Source: an uncultured Eubacteriales bacterium (lineage in GTDB: Bacteria > Bacillota > Clostridia > Lachnospirales > Lachnospiraceae). From it: a DNA stretch of 7,041 bases. The notes under the pieces were generated by a model, which worked only from the letters and a program-made list of their open reading frames with translations, had not been told where the DNA came from and made no database searches. Within the stretch, counting starts at the first letter, position 1, and each line of letters opens with the position of its first letter. The stretch is taken from positions 1-7,041 of the forward strand of contig OMSP01000162.1 in the NCBI GenBank assembly GCA_900313775.1. The letters run 5' to 3'. The translations under genes and the position numbers were made by a program. Of the stretch, positions 1 through 5,864 are shown one piece after another.

Positions 1-137
1 ATAACATAGTTTCCCGGATTTGCAAAGGTTTTTTTATTCTGTTCAAACGGGACATAATCATATAAGATAGAAGCAGAAATCAAGCGGCATGTATGATTAA
101 AGCAAGATATTGCCACATGTAAGAGTCTCAGGGAATC

Positions 138-144
138 GGTGGTG
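138..144 (+). promoter_or_regulatory. Possible ribosome binding site for the CXXC mini-protein
   Basis: A GGTGGTG stretch lies 5 bases upstream of an in-frame TTG at 150. The later in-frame ATG at 171 is preceded only by an A-rich run without a GGAG-like core. This favours the TTG as the start, although the match to a consensus SD is only partial. Confidence 0.4.
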
Positions 145-149
145 TTGGA

Positions 150-299
150 TTGAGATATCAGAACAGAAAAATGATCATCCGGTGGCTGCTCGCGGCGGCC
201 GCCATCGTCCTGATCATCCTCGGCATTGCCGGGGGCGAGCCCGCTGCTGTGCTCGACAAGGCCATCCATATCTGTCTGGAGTGTATAGGGATCGGATGA
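150..299 (+). CDS. CD1871A-like CXXC-motif small membrane protein
   Basis: A small protein of 49 residues if it starts at TTG 150, or 42 residues from ATG 171. It has a basic N-terminus, one hydrophobic segment (about residues 12-27 in the longer form), a G-G-E turn, an amphipathic stretch (AVLDKAIHICLECIGIG) and a C-terminal C-L-E-C pair (C42 and C45) just before the stop. The layout and the ICLECIGIG ending match, from memory, the CD1871A family of CXXC mini-proteins found in Clostridia next to 4Fe-4S membrane proteins. No biochemical role is established to my knowledge; a thiol or metal/cluster partner for the neighbour is an inference. The stop overlaps the ATG of the downstream 4Fe-4S gene (ATGA at 296-299), so the two are probably translationally coupled. 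An in-frame stop at 120-122 limits how far upstream the start can lie. The open points are the start codon and the function. Confidence 0.8.
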   Translation: MRYQNRKMIIRWLLAAAAIVLIILGIAGGEPAAVLDKAIHICLECIGIG

Positions 300-1252
300 A
301 ACGAACGGAGGAGAAAAGACACAGCCGTTTCCGGCTGTTCATCCAGGCCGCTGCCGCCGTTTTTATGAACGGCTATGTCACCGGCTTTGCAAAGGGCAGG
401 ATCTTTACCGGCCGCACGAAGTCTTTTTGTGTACCCGTACTCAACTGTCACTCCTGTCCGGGGGCGCTCGGGAGCTGTCCGATCGGTTCCCTCCAAAACA
501 CGATCGGACGCATCAGCAACAAGGCAGCCTTCTATGTCCTGGGTGTACTGATGCTCTTTGGCATTGCGCTCGGACGCCTGTGGTGTGGCTTTGTCTGTCC
601 CTTTGGTCTGATCCAGGATCTGCTCCACAAGATCCCGTCCCCCAAGCTGACTGTTCCGAAAAAGGTAGACAGACCGCTTCGGCTGATGAAATATGCCGTG
701 CTGGCTGTATTTGTCATCCTCATGCCGCTGGTCACAGCCGGCAGTCTCAGCCCCGGCGCGCCTTATTTCTGCAAGCTGATCTGTCCGGCAGGAACGCTGG
801 AGGCGGGTATACCTTTGCTCATCGCCGATCCGGCTCTCAGAAGACTCGCCGGGCTCCTCTTCTCCTGGAAGGCATTTATCCTTCTGACTGTGATCGTCGG
901 CGCGGTTCTGATCCCGCGATGCTTCTGCCGGTATCTCTGCCCTCTCGGCGCCATCTACGGACTGTTCAACCGTTTCAGTTTCTACCAGATATCTGTCAGA
1001 CAGTCATCCTGCACCGGCTGCAAACACTGTGAACAGGTCTGCCCTATGGCGGTCTCTCTTCCGACAGCGGATGAAGACAGCTCAGCAGCGGCCGGCGAGG
1101 ATATGTCCCGCATCACGAGTACCGAATGTATCCGCTGCGGTAAATGTAAAGCCGGTTGTCCGTCGAACGCTATTGTATCTGAGAAGTTTTCATATTATAA
1201 TAGTGGGAAAGAGACATTATCGGCCCATGCGGGTCAGTCTGAGGAGAGTTAG
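296..1252 (+). CDS. NapH/CcoG-like 4Fe-4S membrane electron-transfer protein
   Basis: A 318-residue polytopic iron-sulfur protein, probably moving electrons between the cytoplasmic membrane and an acceptor. Hydrophobic segments lie near residues 12-30, 78-95, 131-150 and 190-207. NapH/NosR-type motifs are W-C97-GFV-C101-PFG, C159-KLI-C163-PAG and C211-RYL-C215-PLG, with an additional N-terminal cysteine group (C45, C51, C54, C61). The C-terminal domain carries two [4Fe-4S] ferredoxin motifs: C239/C242/C245/C249 followed by P, and C278/C281/C284/C288 followed by P. The start at 296 was chosen because it overlaps the stop of the CXXC gene, has AGGG 5 bases upstream, and gives a normal N-terminus (MKRTEEKRHSRF). 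The frame stays open back to ATG 110, but that extension overlaps the CXXC gene and reads as unstructured, Arg/His-rich sequence. The family is clear, but the physiological donor and acceptor are not. The next gene begins 3 bases after the stop. Confidence 0.92.
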   Translation: MKRTEEKRHSRFRLFIQAAAAVFMNGYVTGFAKGRIFTGRTKSFCVPVLNCHSCPGALGSCPIGSLQNTIGRISNKAAFYVLGVLMLFGIALGRLWCGFVCPFGLIQDLLHKIPSPKLTVPKKVDRPLRLMKYAVLAVFVILMPLVTAGSLSPGAPYFCKLICPAGTLEAGIPLLIADPALRRLAGLLFSWKAFILLTVIVGAVLIPRCFCRYLCPLGAIYGLFNRFSFYQISVRQSSCTGCKHCEQVCPMAVSLPTADEDSSAAAGEDMSRITSTECIRCGKCKAGCPSNAIVSEKFSYYNSGKETLSAHAGQSEES

Positions 1253-1255
1253 CAA

Positions 1256-1819
1256 ATGAAACGGAGCCTGTCCATCCGGGATGTTGTGATGGCCGCCACC
1301 TTTGCAGCGTTGACGCTGCTGGCGACTTTCGTCCTGAAAATACCTACACCGACGCTCGGATATGTTCATATCGGTGATACCTTTGTCATCCTGTCCGGCA
1401 TCATACTCGGACCCGCGCTCGGCGCGATCGCGGCCGGTCTGGGCGCAGCGCTGGCAGATCTGCTGGGAGGGTATGCGATCTGGGCGCCGGGCACCTTTGT
1501 CATCAAGCTGCTGACCGCTCTGGTCTGCGCTCTCGTCTATCGTGCCATAGGAAAGGCCGGGCATAAAAAAATACCGACGATTCCCGCGATCATCCTCTCC
1601 GGTCTCGCCGGCGAGATCGTCATGGTCATCGGTTATTTCTTCTATAATATATTGCTCGTCGCTCTGGCAAGCGGCGGCATAAATCACGCTTCCGTCATGT
1701 CAGCGGTCTCGCTGTCCGTGGCTGAGATCCCCTTCAACTTAGTCCAGGGAGCGATCGGTCTGGTTCTGGGCACAGCTCTGGCACCGGTATTCTTAAAGAT
1801 CTTCCATTACTCGGAATGA
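1256..1819 (+). CDS. ECF transporter S component (substrate unassigned)
   Basis: A 187-residue integral membrane substrate-binding subunit of an energy-coupling-factor transporter. The N-terminus (MKRSLSIRDVVMAATFAALT) and the segment GYVHIGD (residues 35-41) followed by a glycine/alanine-rich helix, an A-D pair (67-68) and GYAIWAP (72-78) are typical of the DUF1393/ECF S-component group. About six hydrophobic helices are visible, with EIPFNLVQG (157-165) in the penultimate one. The length fits the family (about 170-200). No EcfA or EcfT gene is in the window, so it presumably shares a module encoded elsewhere, as group II S components do. The SD GAGGAG (1241-1246) sits 9 bases before the ATG and inside the end of the 4Fe-4S gene, indicating one operon. 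The substrate cannot be read from sequence. A flavin or thiamine precursor is possible, and the redox neighbours make a flavin attractive, but this is inference. Confidence 0.92.
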   Translation: MKRSLSIRDVVMAATFAALTLLATFVLKIPTPTLGYVHIGDTFVILSGIILGPALGAIAAGLGAALADLLGGYAIWAPGTFVIKLLTALVCALVYRAIGKAGHKKIPTIPAIILSGLAGEIVMVIGYFFYNILLVALASGGINHASVMSAVSLSVAEIPFNLVQGAIGLVLGTALAPVFLKIFHYSE

Positions 1820-1820
1820 T

Positions 1821-2096
1821 CTACTCATCCCATCCGTCGTAAAACCTGTAAATGACGAGGATGTTGCGGACGAACTCTCCGTCCGCAAGCTCGATGTCGT
1901 CCGGATCACTGATCGGCGGCATCTCGGGTTCCTCCTCCTCAAACTCTGCACGGATCCAGTCTTCCATCTCATGACGCGCCAGATCTAAAGTCTCATCCAG
2001 GGTAGGCCCCTCGGCCTCGCACATGGCCAGATCCGGGAAACGGGCATGATAGCCTTTCTCTGTTTTTCTGATAATAGCAGGATAAATAAAATTCAT
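1821..2096 (-). CDS. HicB-like protein, orphan and lacking a C-terminal DNA-binding domain
   Basis: A 91-residue acidic protein with the N-terminal HicB fold: FIYPAIIRK, a GYHARFPDL strand-turn (residues 15-23), then a cysteine, an EGPTLDETL helix start (29-37), and an acidic linker leading to SDPDDIEL (63-70). These match the partial RNase H-like domain of HicB antitoxins. It ends at ...VIYRFYDGWDE without the helix-turn-helix or ribbon-helix-helix tail that many HicB proteins use for autoregulation. No HicA-like toxin (about 60 residues, double-stranded-RNA-binding fold) is seen on either side, so a toxin-antitoxin role is not supported. The gene diverges from arsR across a 91-base gap and converges on the ECF gene with one base between stops. 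The start at 2096 is set by the conserved N-terminal strand; its SD (GAGA) is weak and close to the ATG. Confidence 0.85.
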   Translation of the reverse strand: MNFIYPAIIRKTEKGYHARFPDLAMCEAEGPTLDETLDLARHEMEDWIRAEFEEEEPEMPPISDPDDIELADGEFVRNILVIYRFYDGWDE

Positions 2097-2120
2097 ATCT
2101 CATTTATATCACAAAAATGC

Positions 2121-2148
2121 TTGACAATGAATTTATATATGATAATAT
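2121..2148 (+). promoter_or_regulatory. Sigma-A-type promoter of the metal-efflux operon
   Basis: A perfect -35 hexamer TTGACA lies at 2121-2126 and a -10-like TAATAT at 2143-2148, giving a 16-base spacer. GATAAT at 2141-2146 is a less likely alternative because the spacer would be 14. Transcription would start near 2155, giving a leader of about 30 bases before the arsR ATG. It is the clearest promoter in the window. Confidence 0.8.
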
Positions 2149-2160
2149 ATTCATATGAAT
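2127..2160 (+). promoter_or_regulatory. Probable ArsR-family operator (three ATGAAT/ATTCAT half-sites)
   Basis: ATGAAT occurs at 2127-2132 and 2155-2160, and its complement ATTCAT at 2149-2154. The last two form a perfect 12-base palindrome, ATTCATATGAAT (2149-2160). The first and second form an imperfect 12-4-12 inverted repeat (2127-2138 with 2143-2154, 9 of 12 positions pairing). These resemble the AT-rich TGAA/TTCA dyads bound by SmtB/CzrA/CadC repressors. They cover the spacer, the -10 box and the expected start site of the arsR promoter, where a bound repressor would block RNA polymerase. Which pair is the real site is undecided. Confidence 0.65.
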
Positions 2161-2187
2161 GGATGGTAATATGTTGGAGGGAACACT

Positions 2188-2511
2188 ATGTCAGCTATTG
2201 ATAAAACAACGCTCAACGATGTACCGGAGACTGAACTCATCGACCTGGCGGAGCTGTTTAAGAATTTTGCAGATTCCACGCGTATCAAGATCCTCTACGA
2301 TCTGTTCGAGGGAGAGAAGAATGTCACGGAGATATGCGAAGACCTGGAGATGAACCAGTCAGCTATCTCCCACCAGCTCAAGATCTTAAAGACCTCCAAG
2401 CTGGTGCGCGCCAGACGCGAGGGAAAAGCGATCTACTACGCGCTGGATGATGACCATGTCAAGACCATCATTGCGATGGGCAAAGAGCATATTGAGCATA
2501 TCGAACTGTGA
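2188..2511 (+). CDS. ArsR/SmtB-family metal-sensing repressor (CzrA-type Zn/Co sensor)
   Basis: A 107-residue winged-helix repressor that should release DNA when it binds metal. FADSTRIKILYDLF (residues 27-40) is the conserved first helix region. The recognition helix is QSAISHQLKILK (57-68) and the wing is VRARREGKAIYYAL (73-86). The C-terminal helix carries D88, H90, H101 and H104, the D-x-H...H-x2-H ligand set of the alpha-5 site that binds Zn(II)/Co(II) in CzrA; SmtB has Glu at the last position. The alpha-3N cysteine pair of CadC is absent: when aligned, the ELCVC position is replaced by residues around N45-V46, and the single C50 lies elsewhere. This predicts a zinc/cobalt rather than a cadmium/lead sensor. 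The SD GGAGGG (2176-2181) is ideally placed before ATG 2188. It is the first gene of the operon with the HMA protein and the P1B pump, so autorepression plus control of efflux is expected. Confidence 0.96.
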   Translation: MSAIDKTTLNDVPETELIDLAELFKNFADSTRIKILYDLFEGEKNVTEICEDLEMNQSAISHQLKILKTSKLVRARREGKAIYYALDDDHVKTIIAMGKEHIEHIEL

Positions 2512-2517
2512 TCACAG

Positions 2518-2524
2518 AAGGGAG
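2518..2524 (+). promoter_or_regulatory. Ribosome binding site that decides the HMA-protein start
   Basis: AAGGGAG lies here. It is 8 bases from ATG 2533 but only 2 bases from the in-frame ATG 2527. The spacing therefore favours 2533 as the start of the HMA protein. Confidence 0.65.
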
Positions 2525-2532
2525 TTATGACC

Positions 2533-2748
2533 ATGATCAAAAAATTCAATTGCGAGATCGACTGCGCGGCCTGCGCCGAAAAAGTTACAGACGCTATCCG
2601 CAAAATAGACGGCGTAGAGGATGTCAGCGTCAATTTCCTGACACAGAAATTCAAGCTTAAAGCGGTCGATGACCGCTTTGACGAGATCCTTGAGGAAGCG
2701 ATCGCGACCGGTAAACGTATCGAACCTGATTTTTCTGTGGAGAGGTGA
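2533..2748 (+). CDS. Free-standing heavy-metal-associated (HMA) domain protein
   Basis: A 71-residue protein consisting of a single HMA domain (ferredoxin-like beta-alpha-beta-beta-alpha-beta). It has the metal-binding loop FNCEIDCAAC near the N-terminus (C7, D10, C11, C14), an AEKVTDAIRKIDGV helix, the VSVNFLTQKFKLK strands and a C-terminal helix (FDEILEEAIATGKRIEP). The D-C-x-x-C form with Asp before the first cysteine is that of ZntA-type zinc-binding domains rather than the T/M-x-C-x-x-C of copper chaperones. C7 is an extra possible ligand. It probably supplies metal to, or regulates, the ATPase encoded immediately downstream, which lacks its own N-terminal domain. The stop is 3 bases before the GTG of that gene and the pump's SD lies inside this gene, so translation is likely coupled. 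The in-frame ATG at 2527 would add two residues. Confidence 0.94.
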   Translation: MIKKFNCEIDCAACAEKVTDAIRKIDGVEDVSVNFLTQKFKLKAVDDRFDEILEEAIATGKRIEPDFSVER

Positions 2749-2751
2749 TCT

Positions 2752-4635
2752 GTGTCGCGTAAGCTAAAAAAAGAGCTGTTGGTGATCATTGCTGCTCTGG
2801 CGATCTTTTTCGTGATCCTGATTGCTGAGCATCTGATTCACACATTTTCCGGTCGAAAGTGGCTCGTACTCATCCTGTACCTGATCCCATATCTGATGGT
2901 GGGATACGACGTCCTGCGCAAAGCAGTGCTCGGTATCATTCACGGGCAGATGCTGGATGAGTCTTTTCTGATGACCATCGCATCGATCGGAGCATTCGTC
3001 ACCGGGGAGCCCGAGGAAGCTGCAGCCGTGATGCTTTTCTACCAGATCGGTGAATGGTTCCAGCGCTATGCACTCGGACAGTCCCGGCAGTCTATCGCTG
3101 ACCTGATGGATATCGCCCCCGACTACGCCAATGTGGAGAGGGCTGACGGTACCGTGGAGGAGATCGATCCCGAGGAGATCGTGATCGGAGATATTCTGGT
3201 GATCAAACCCGGGGAGAAGATCCCTACGGACGGTACGGTACTCTCCGGCGAGAGCATGATCAACACGGCCGCTCTGACAGGGGAGTCCGTTCCCAGAAGC
3301 GCCTCCGAAGGAGATATGGTCATCTCCGGCTGTGTCAACGGGGACGGTCTGCTCCGCGTGCGCGCTGAGAAAGCCTATGAAGACTCGACCGTCGCTCAGA
3401 TCCTGGAGCTTGTCGAGAACGCGACTGAAAAGAAATCTCATACGGAAAACTTTATCACGCGCTTTGCGCGCTATTATACGCCGATCGTCGTCGGAGCAGC
3501 TGTATTACTGGCTGTCATCCCGTCGCTGGTGACCGGTGAGTGGATGACCTGGATCTACAGAGCCTGTACCTTCCTCGTCATCTCCTGTCCGTGTGCGCTG
3601 GTGATCTCTGTGCCCCTGGCTTTCTTCGGAGGCATTGGCGCCTCATCAAAGAACGGTGTCCTCGTCAAAGGATCCAATTATCTGGAACTGCTGGCTGATA
3701 TTCACACGCTAGTCTCTGACAAGACAGGTACCCTCACAAAGGGAGATTTCTCCGTGAGTGATATCCTTCCCGCCGACGGAGTGAGCGGAGAGGAGGTTCT
3801 GTATGCTGCAGCCAGCGCTGAGGGTATGTCCACCCATCCGATCGCTGTCTCGATACGGACCAAATGGGAAGAGAGCGGCCAGACCCGCGATCTTGCTGTT
3901 ATCACTGACACGGATAATGTGTCCGGCGAGGGTCTGATCGCCACAGTAGGTGAAGATAAGATCTATGCCGGCAACGCGCGCCTTATGCGCGACCATGGGA
4001 TCGCTTTTACAGAGGTTGATCCCGGTGCCGCGACCGTTATCTATATCGCAAAGAACGATCAGTATCTGGGGGCCGTCCTGATCCGCGACAGCGTCAAGGA
4101 GGACGCGCCGCAGGTACTCGATGAACTCCGGTCCTGCGGGGTGAAGCGGCTGGTCATGATGACCGGTGATCACAAAAATGTCTGCGACGCAGTCGCGGCA
4201 GAACTCGGTATCGATGAGGCTTACGGTGAAATGCTCCCGCAGGATAAACTCTCCAGGATCGAGGATCTGCTTGCTTCATCAGACGGATGCCTCGCTTTTA
4301 TCGGAGACGGCATGAACGACGCTCCCACCCTCTCACGCGCGGACGTCGGGATCGCCATGGGCGGGATCGGGTCCGATGCCGCGATCGAGGCCGCAGATGT
4401 CGTCATCATGGACGATGATTTAAGCCGTCTTCCGGCCGTGATAAAAATCGCCCGGCGAACCGTCGGGATCGCCAGGCAAAATATCATCTTCGCATTGGCA
4501 GTCAAAGCTGCCATCCTCCTTCTCGGAGCGCTCGGACTGGCCGGTATGTGGGCCGCCGTCTTTGCCGACGTCGGCGTGGCCGTCCTGTGCATCTTAAACT
4601 CCATGCGACTGCTGCTTGTCAGACGCACAATCTAG
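2752..4635 (+). CDS. cadA: P1B-2-type Zn/Cd/Pb-translocating P-type ATPase without an N-terminal HMA domain
   Basis: A 627-residue membrane pump that exports divalent heavy metals using ATP. It shows the full P1B plan: an actuator motif TGES (residues 176-179), a metal-binding CPC in the sixth helix (C279-P280-C281), a phosphorylation site DKTGT starting at D323, an N-domain HP motif (H362-P363), TGD (471-473) and a hinge GDGMND (518-523). K585 in the penultimate helix and D606 in the last helix correspond to the Lys and Asp that mark P1B-2 (ZntA/CadA) pumps, and so point to Zn/Cd/Pb rather than copper. The protein begins directly with a basic, hydrophobic first helix (RKLKKELLVIIAALAIFFV), with no HMA domain; that domain is the separate upstream protein. 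GTG 2752 is chosen because GGAGAGG (2739-2745) precedes it by 6 bases. The symbol is the family name. Zinc is favoured by the ArsR sensor, but substrate range is not proven by sequence. Confidence 0.97.
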   Translation: MSRKLKKELLVIIAALAIFFVILIAEHLIHTFSGRKWLVLILYLIPYLMVGYDVLRKAVLGIIHGQMLDESFLMTIASIGAFVTGEPEEAAAVMLFYQIGEWFQRYALGQSRQSIADLMDIAPDYANVERADGTVEEIDPEEIVIGDILVIKPGEKIPTDGTVLSGESMINTAALTGESVPRSASEGDMVISGCVNGDGLLRVRAEKAYEDSTVAQILELVENATEKKSHTENFITRFARYYTPIVVGAAVLLAVIPSLVTGEWMTWIYRACTFLVISCPCALVISVPLAFFGGIGASSKNGVLVKGSNYLELLADIHTLVSDKTGTLTKGDFSVSDILPADGVSGEEVLYAAASAEGMSTHPIAVSIRTKWEESGQTRDLAVITDTDNVSGEGLIATVGEDKIYAGNARLMRDHGIAFTEVDPGAATVIYIAKNDQYLGAVLIRDSVKEDAPQVLDELRSCGVKRLVMMTGDHKNVCDAVAAELGIDEAYGEMLPQDKLSRIEDLLASSDGCLAFIGDGMNDAPTLSRADVGIAMGGIGSDAAIEAADVVIMDDDLSRLPAVIKIARRTVGIARQNIIFALAVKAAILLLGALGLAGMWAAVFADVGVAVLCILNSMRLLLVRRTI

Positions 4636-4640
4636 CATTT

Positions 4641-5852
4641 CTAGTATTTCAGATCGATGACCATGACTTCGCTGTTGGTCGCCGTGCGCATCGGGGGTCC
4701 GAAGGTGCCGGTGCCGTAAGTGACAAAGGTCTCCATGCCGTAGATCTTTTTCTGACCGTATCCGTTATCACAAGCCAGCTTGACATAGAGATTGCCGGGA
4801 AAGATCTGCCCGCCGTGGGTGTGACCGCTCAGTACCATATCCGCACCCGCCTCGGCGAGCTCTTCATACTCTTCCGGCTCATGCTGCAGGACCAGCAAAG
4901 GTCTGGTCTGATCGGCCTTCGCCAGTAATTCACCCGCGGACTTACGGTTATTTGTCCCGTCACCCGCCTTGCTGCCGTCTATCCTGCCTGCCAGTTGAAT
5001 ATCACCATCTGCGATCTCAATGATATCATCTGCCAGCATCGTAAATCCGCTGGCCTGATAGAACTGCTCCATTGTTTCGGGTCTGAAGGCTTCAGACACA
5101 GGTCTCACCGCAAATCCCGAGAAAAGCTTCTCCTCCACATCGTGGTTGCCGTAGACCGCATAGACCGGCGCCTTGATCTTGCGCAGGGTCTTCGCATACT
5201 CGGACGGACTTCGCAAGGCGCGATAAGAGCTCGTGAAAATGTCGCCCGCCAAGAGCACTGCATCCGGTTCGGCCTCATTGATCAGCTGCACCATCTTCCT
5301 TGTGGTCTGCACATGGGAGTTGACGCTCAGATGGAGATCCGCGATCAGAATGATCCTTATCTCCTTGTCCTGTCCCCCATCCTTACCACGGACATTGGCA
5401 GTCAGTTCTTTTGAGACAGGCTGCTGCGCATGGTAGAGACCGTAGCTGGTCGCAGCCGCACCGAGTACTATCGATACGATAAGAGCCACGACATACGGCC
5501 GGCTGACGTTGATCTTGCCGCGCTTACCTTTCTTTTTCTTTTTTCCTGAAAACAGATGCTTGAGCGCAATGATCAGAGACAGGATCAGAAAGATCCCGCA
5601 GATATAGATCTCGTAGGCGACGATCATATTGCCGTAGCGCTCAAAGATCAGCGATCCCTTCTCCTCCGGAAGGAATGTCGCTGCCGCCGGCACCGCCGCC
5701 AGCAGGATATAGACGATGATCCACAGCCAGCGAAGATATTTATACATCTTTCCTTTCTTAAAAGAAGAGCGCAGTGCCCAGTCCACCAGCAGAATGACCA
5801 CCAGATGGATAACAGCGTAGTTTATTAGAATGAAAATGCTCGTCGTTGTCAT
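4641..5852 (-). CDS. Membrane-anchored metallophosphoesterase with four N-terminal TM helices
   Basis: A 403-residue protein whose C-terminal half is a calcineurin-like phosphoesterase domain. The two-metal site is complete: D172-L-H174, G203-D204, G235-N-H-D238, H324 in QHEP, and G343-H344-T-H346-GG. Four hydrophobic helices lie near 5-24, 42-60, 77-98 and 120-140. The connecting loops at 28-40 and 98-118 are strongly basic (the second contains KKKKKGKRGK), and the 61-75 loop is acidic. By the positive-inside rule this places the catalytic domain outside the cytoplasm. The substrate is unknown; YkuE/YaeI-like relatives act on lipid or nucleotide phosphoesters. The SD GAGAG (5859-5863) is 6 bases before the ATG and starts beside the stop of the upstream lipoprotein gene, 12 bases away, so the two form an operon. 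Its 3' end faces the ATPase stop with 5 bases between. Confidence 0.93.
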   Translation of the reverse strand: MTTTSIFILINYAVIHLVVILLVDWALRSSFKKGKMYKYLRWLWIIVYILLAAVPAAATFLPEEKGSLIFERYGNMIVAYEIYICGIFLILSLIIALKHLFSGKKKKKGKRGKINVSRPYVVALIVSIVLGAAATSYGLYHAQQPVSKELTANVRGKDGGQDKEIRIILIADLHLSVNSHVQTTRKMVQLINEAEPDAVLLAGDIFTSSYRALRSPSEYAKTLRKIKAPVYAVYGNHDVEEKLFSGFAVRPVSEAFRPETMEQFYQASGFTMLADDIIEIADGDIQLAGRIDGSKAGDGTNNRKSAGELLAKADQTRPLLVLQHEPEEYEELAEAGADMVLSGHTHGGQIFPGNLYVKLACDNGYGQKKIYGMETFVTYGTGTFGPPMRTATNSEVMVIDLKY

Positions 5853-5864
5853 ATATATCTCTCT

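Noticed and set aside
11..36. T-run at 29-35 after TTTGCAAA as a terminator
   Set aside because: No GC-rich stem precedes the T tract; the only dyad is the AT-rich TTTGCAAA.
3..65. Possible tail of an upstream + strand gene ending at TAA 63-65
   Set aside because: Only about 20 open codons are visible and their sequence is uninformative; chance cannot be excluded.
30..68. Promoter for the left operon (CATAAT at 53-58 or TAAGAT at 63-68)
   Set aside because: No matching -35 hexamer at a proper distance; the region is simply AT-rich, so I do not call it.
110..295. In-frame N-terminal extension of the 4Fe-4S gene from ATG 110
   Set aside because: It overlaps the whole CXXC gene, encodes Arg/His/Cys-rich low-quality sequence, and a better start with SD and ATGA coupling exists at 296.
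1217..1687. 156-residue - strand frame opposite the ECF S component
   Set aside because: Its Gln/Asp/Arg-rich translation is typical of the complement of a hydrophobic membrane protein, with no homology recognised.
2103..2111. Extended -10 (TGATATAAA) on the - strand for the hicB-like gene
   Set aside because: It would place the transcript start at or within a base or so of the ATG at 2096 and there is no good -35; possible for a leaderless transcript but not strong enough to list.
2764..3441. 225-residue open frame on the - strand inside the ATPase gene
   Set aside because: It is an antisense shadow of a long GC-balanced gene; its translation has no recognisable domain, whereas the + frame holds every P1B motif.
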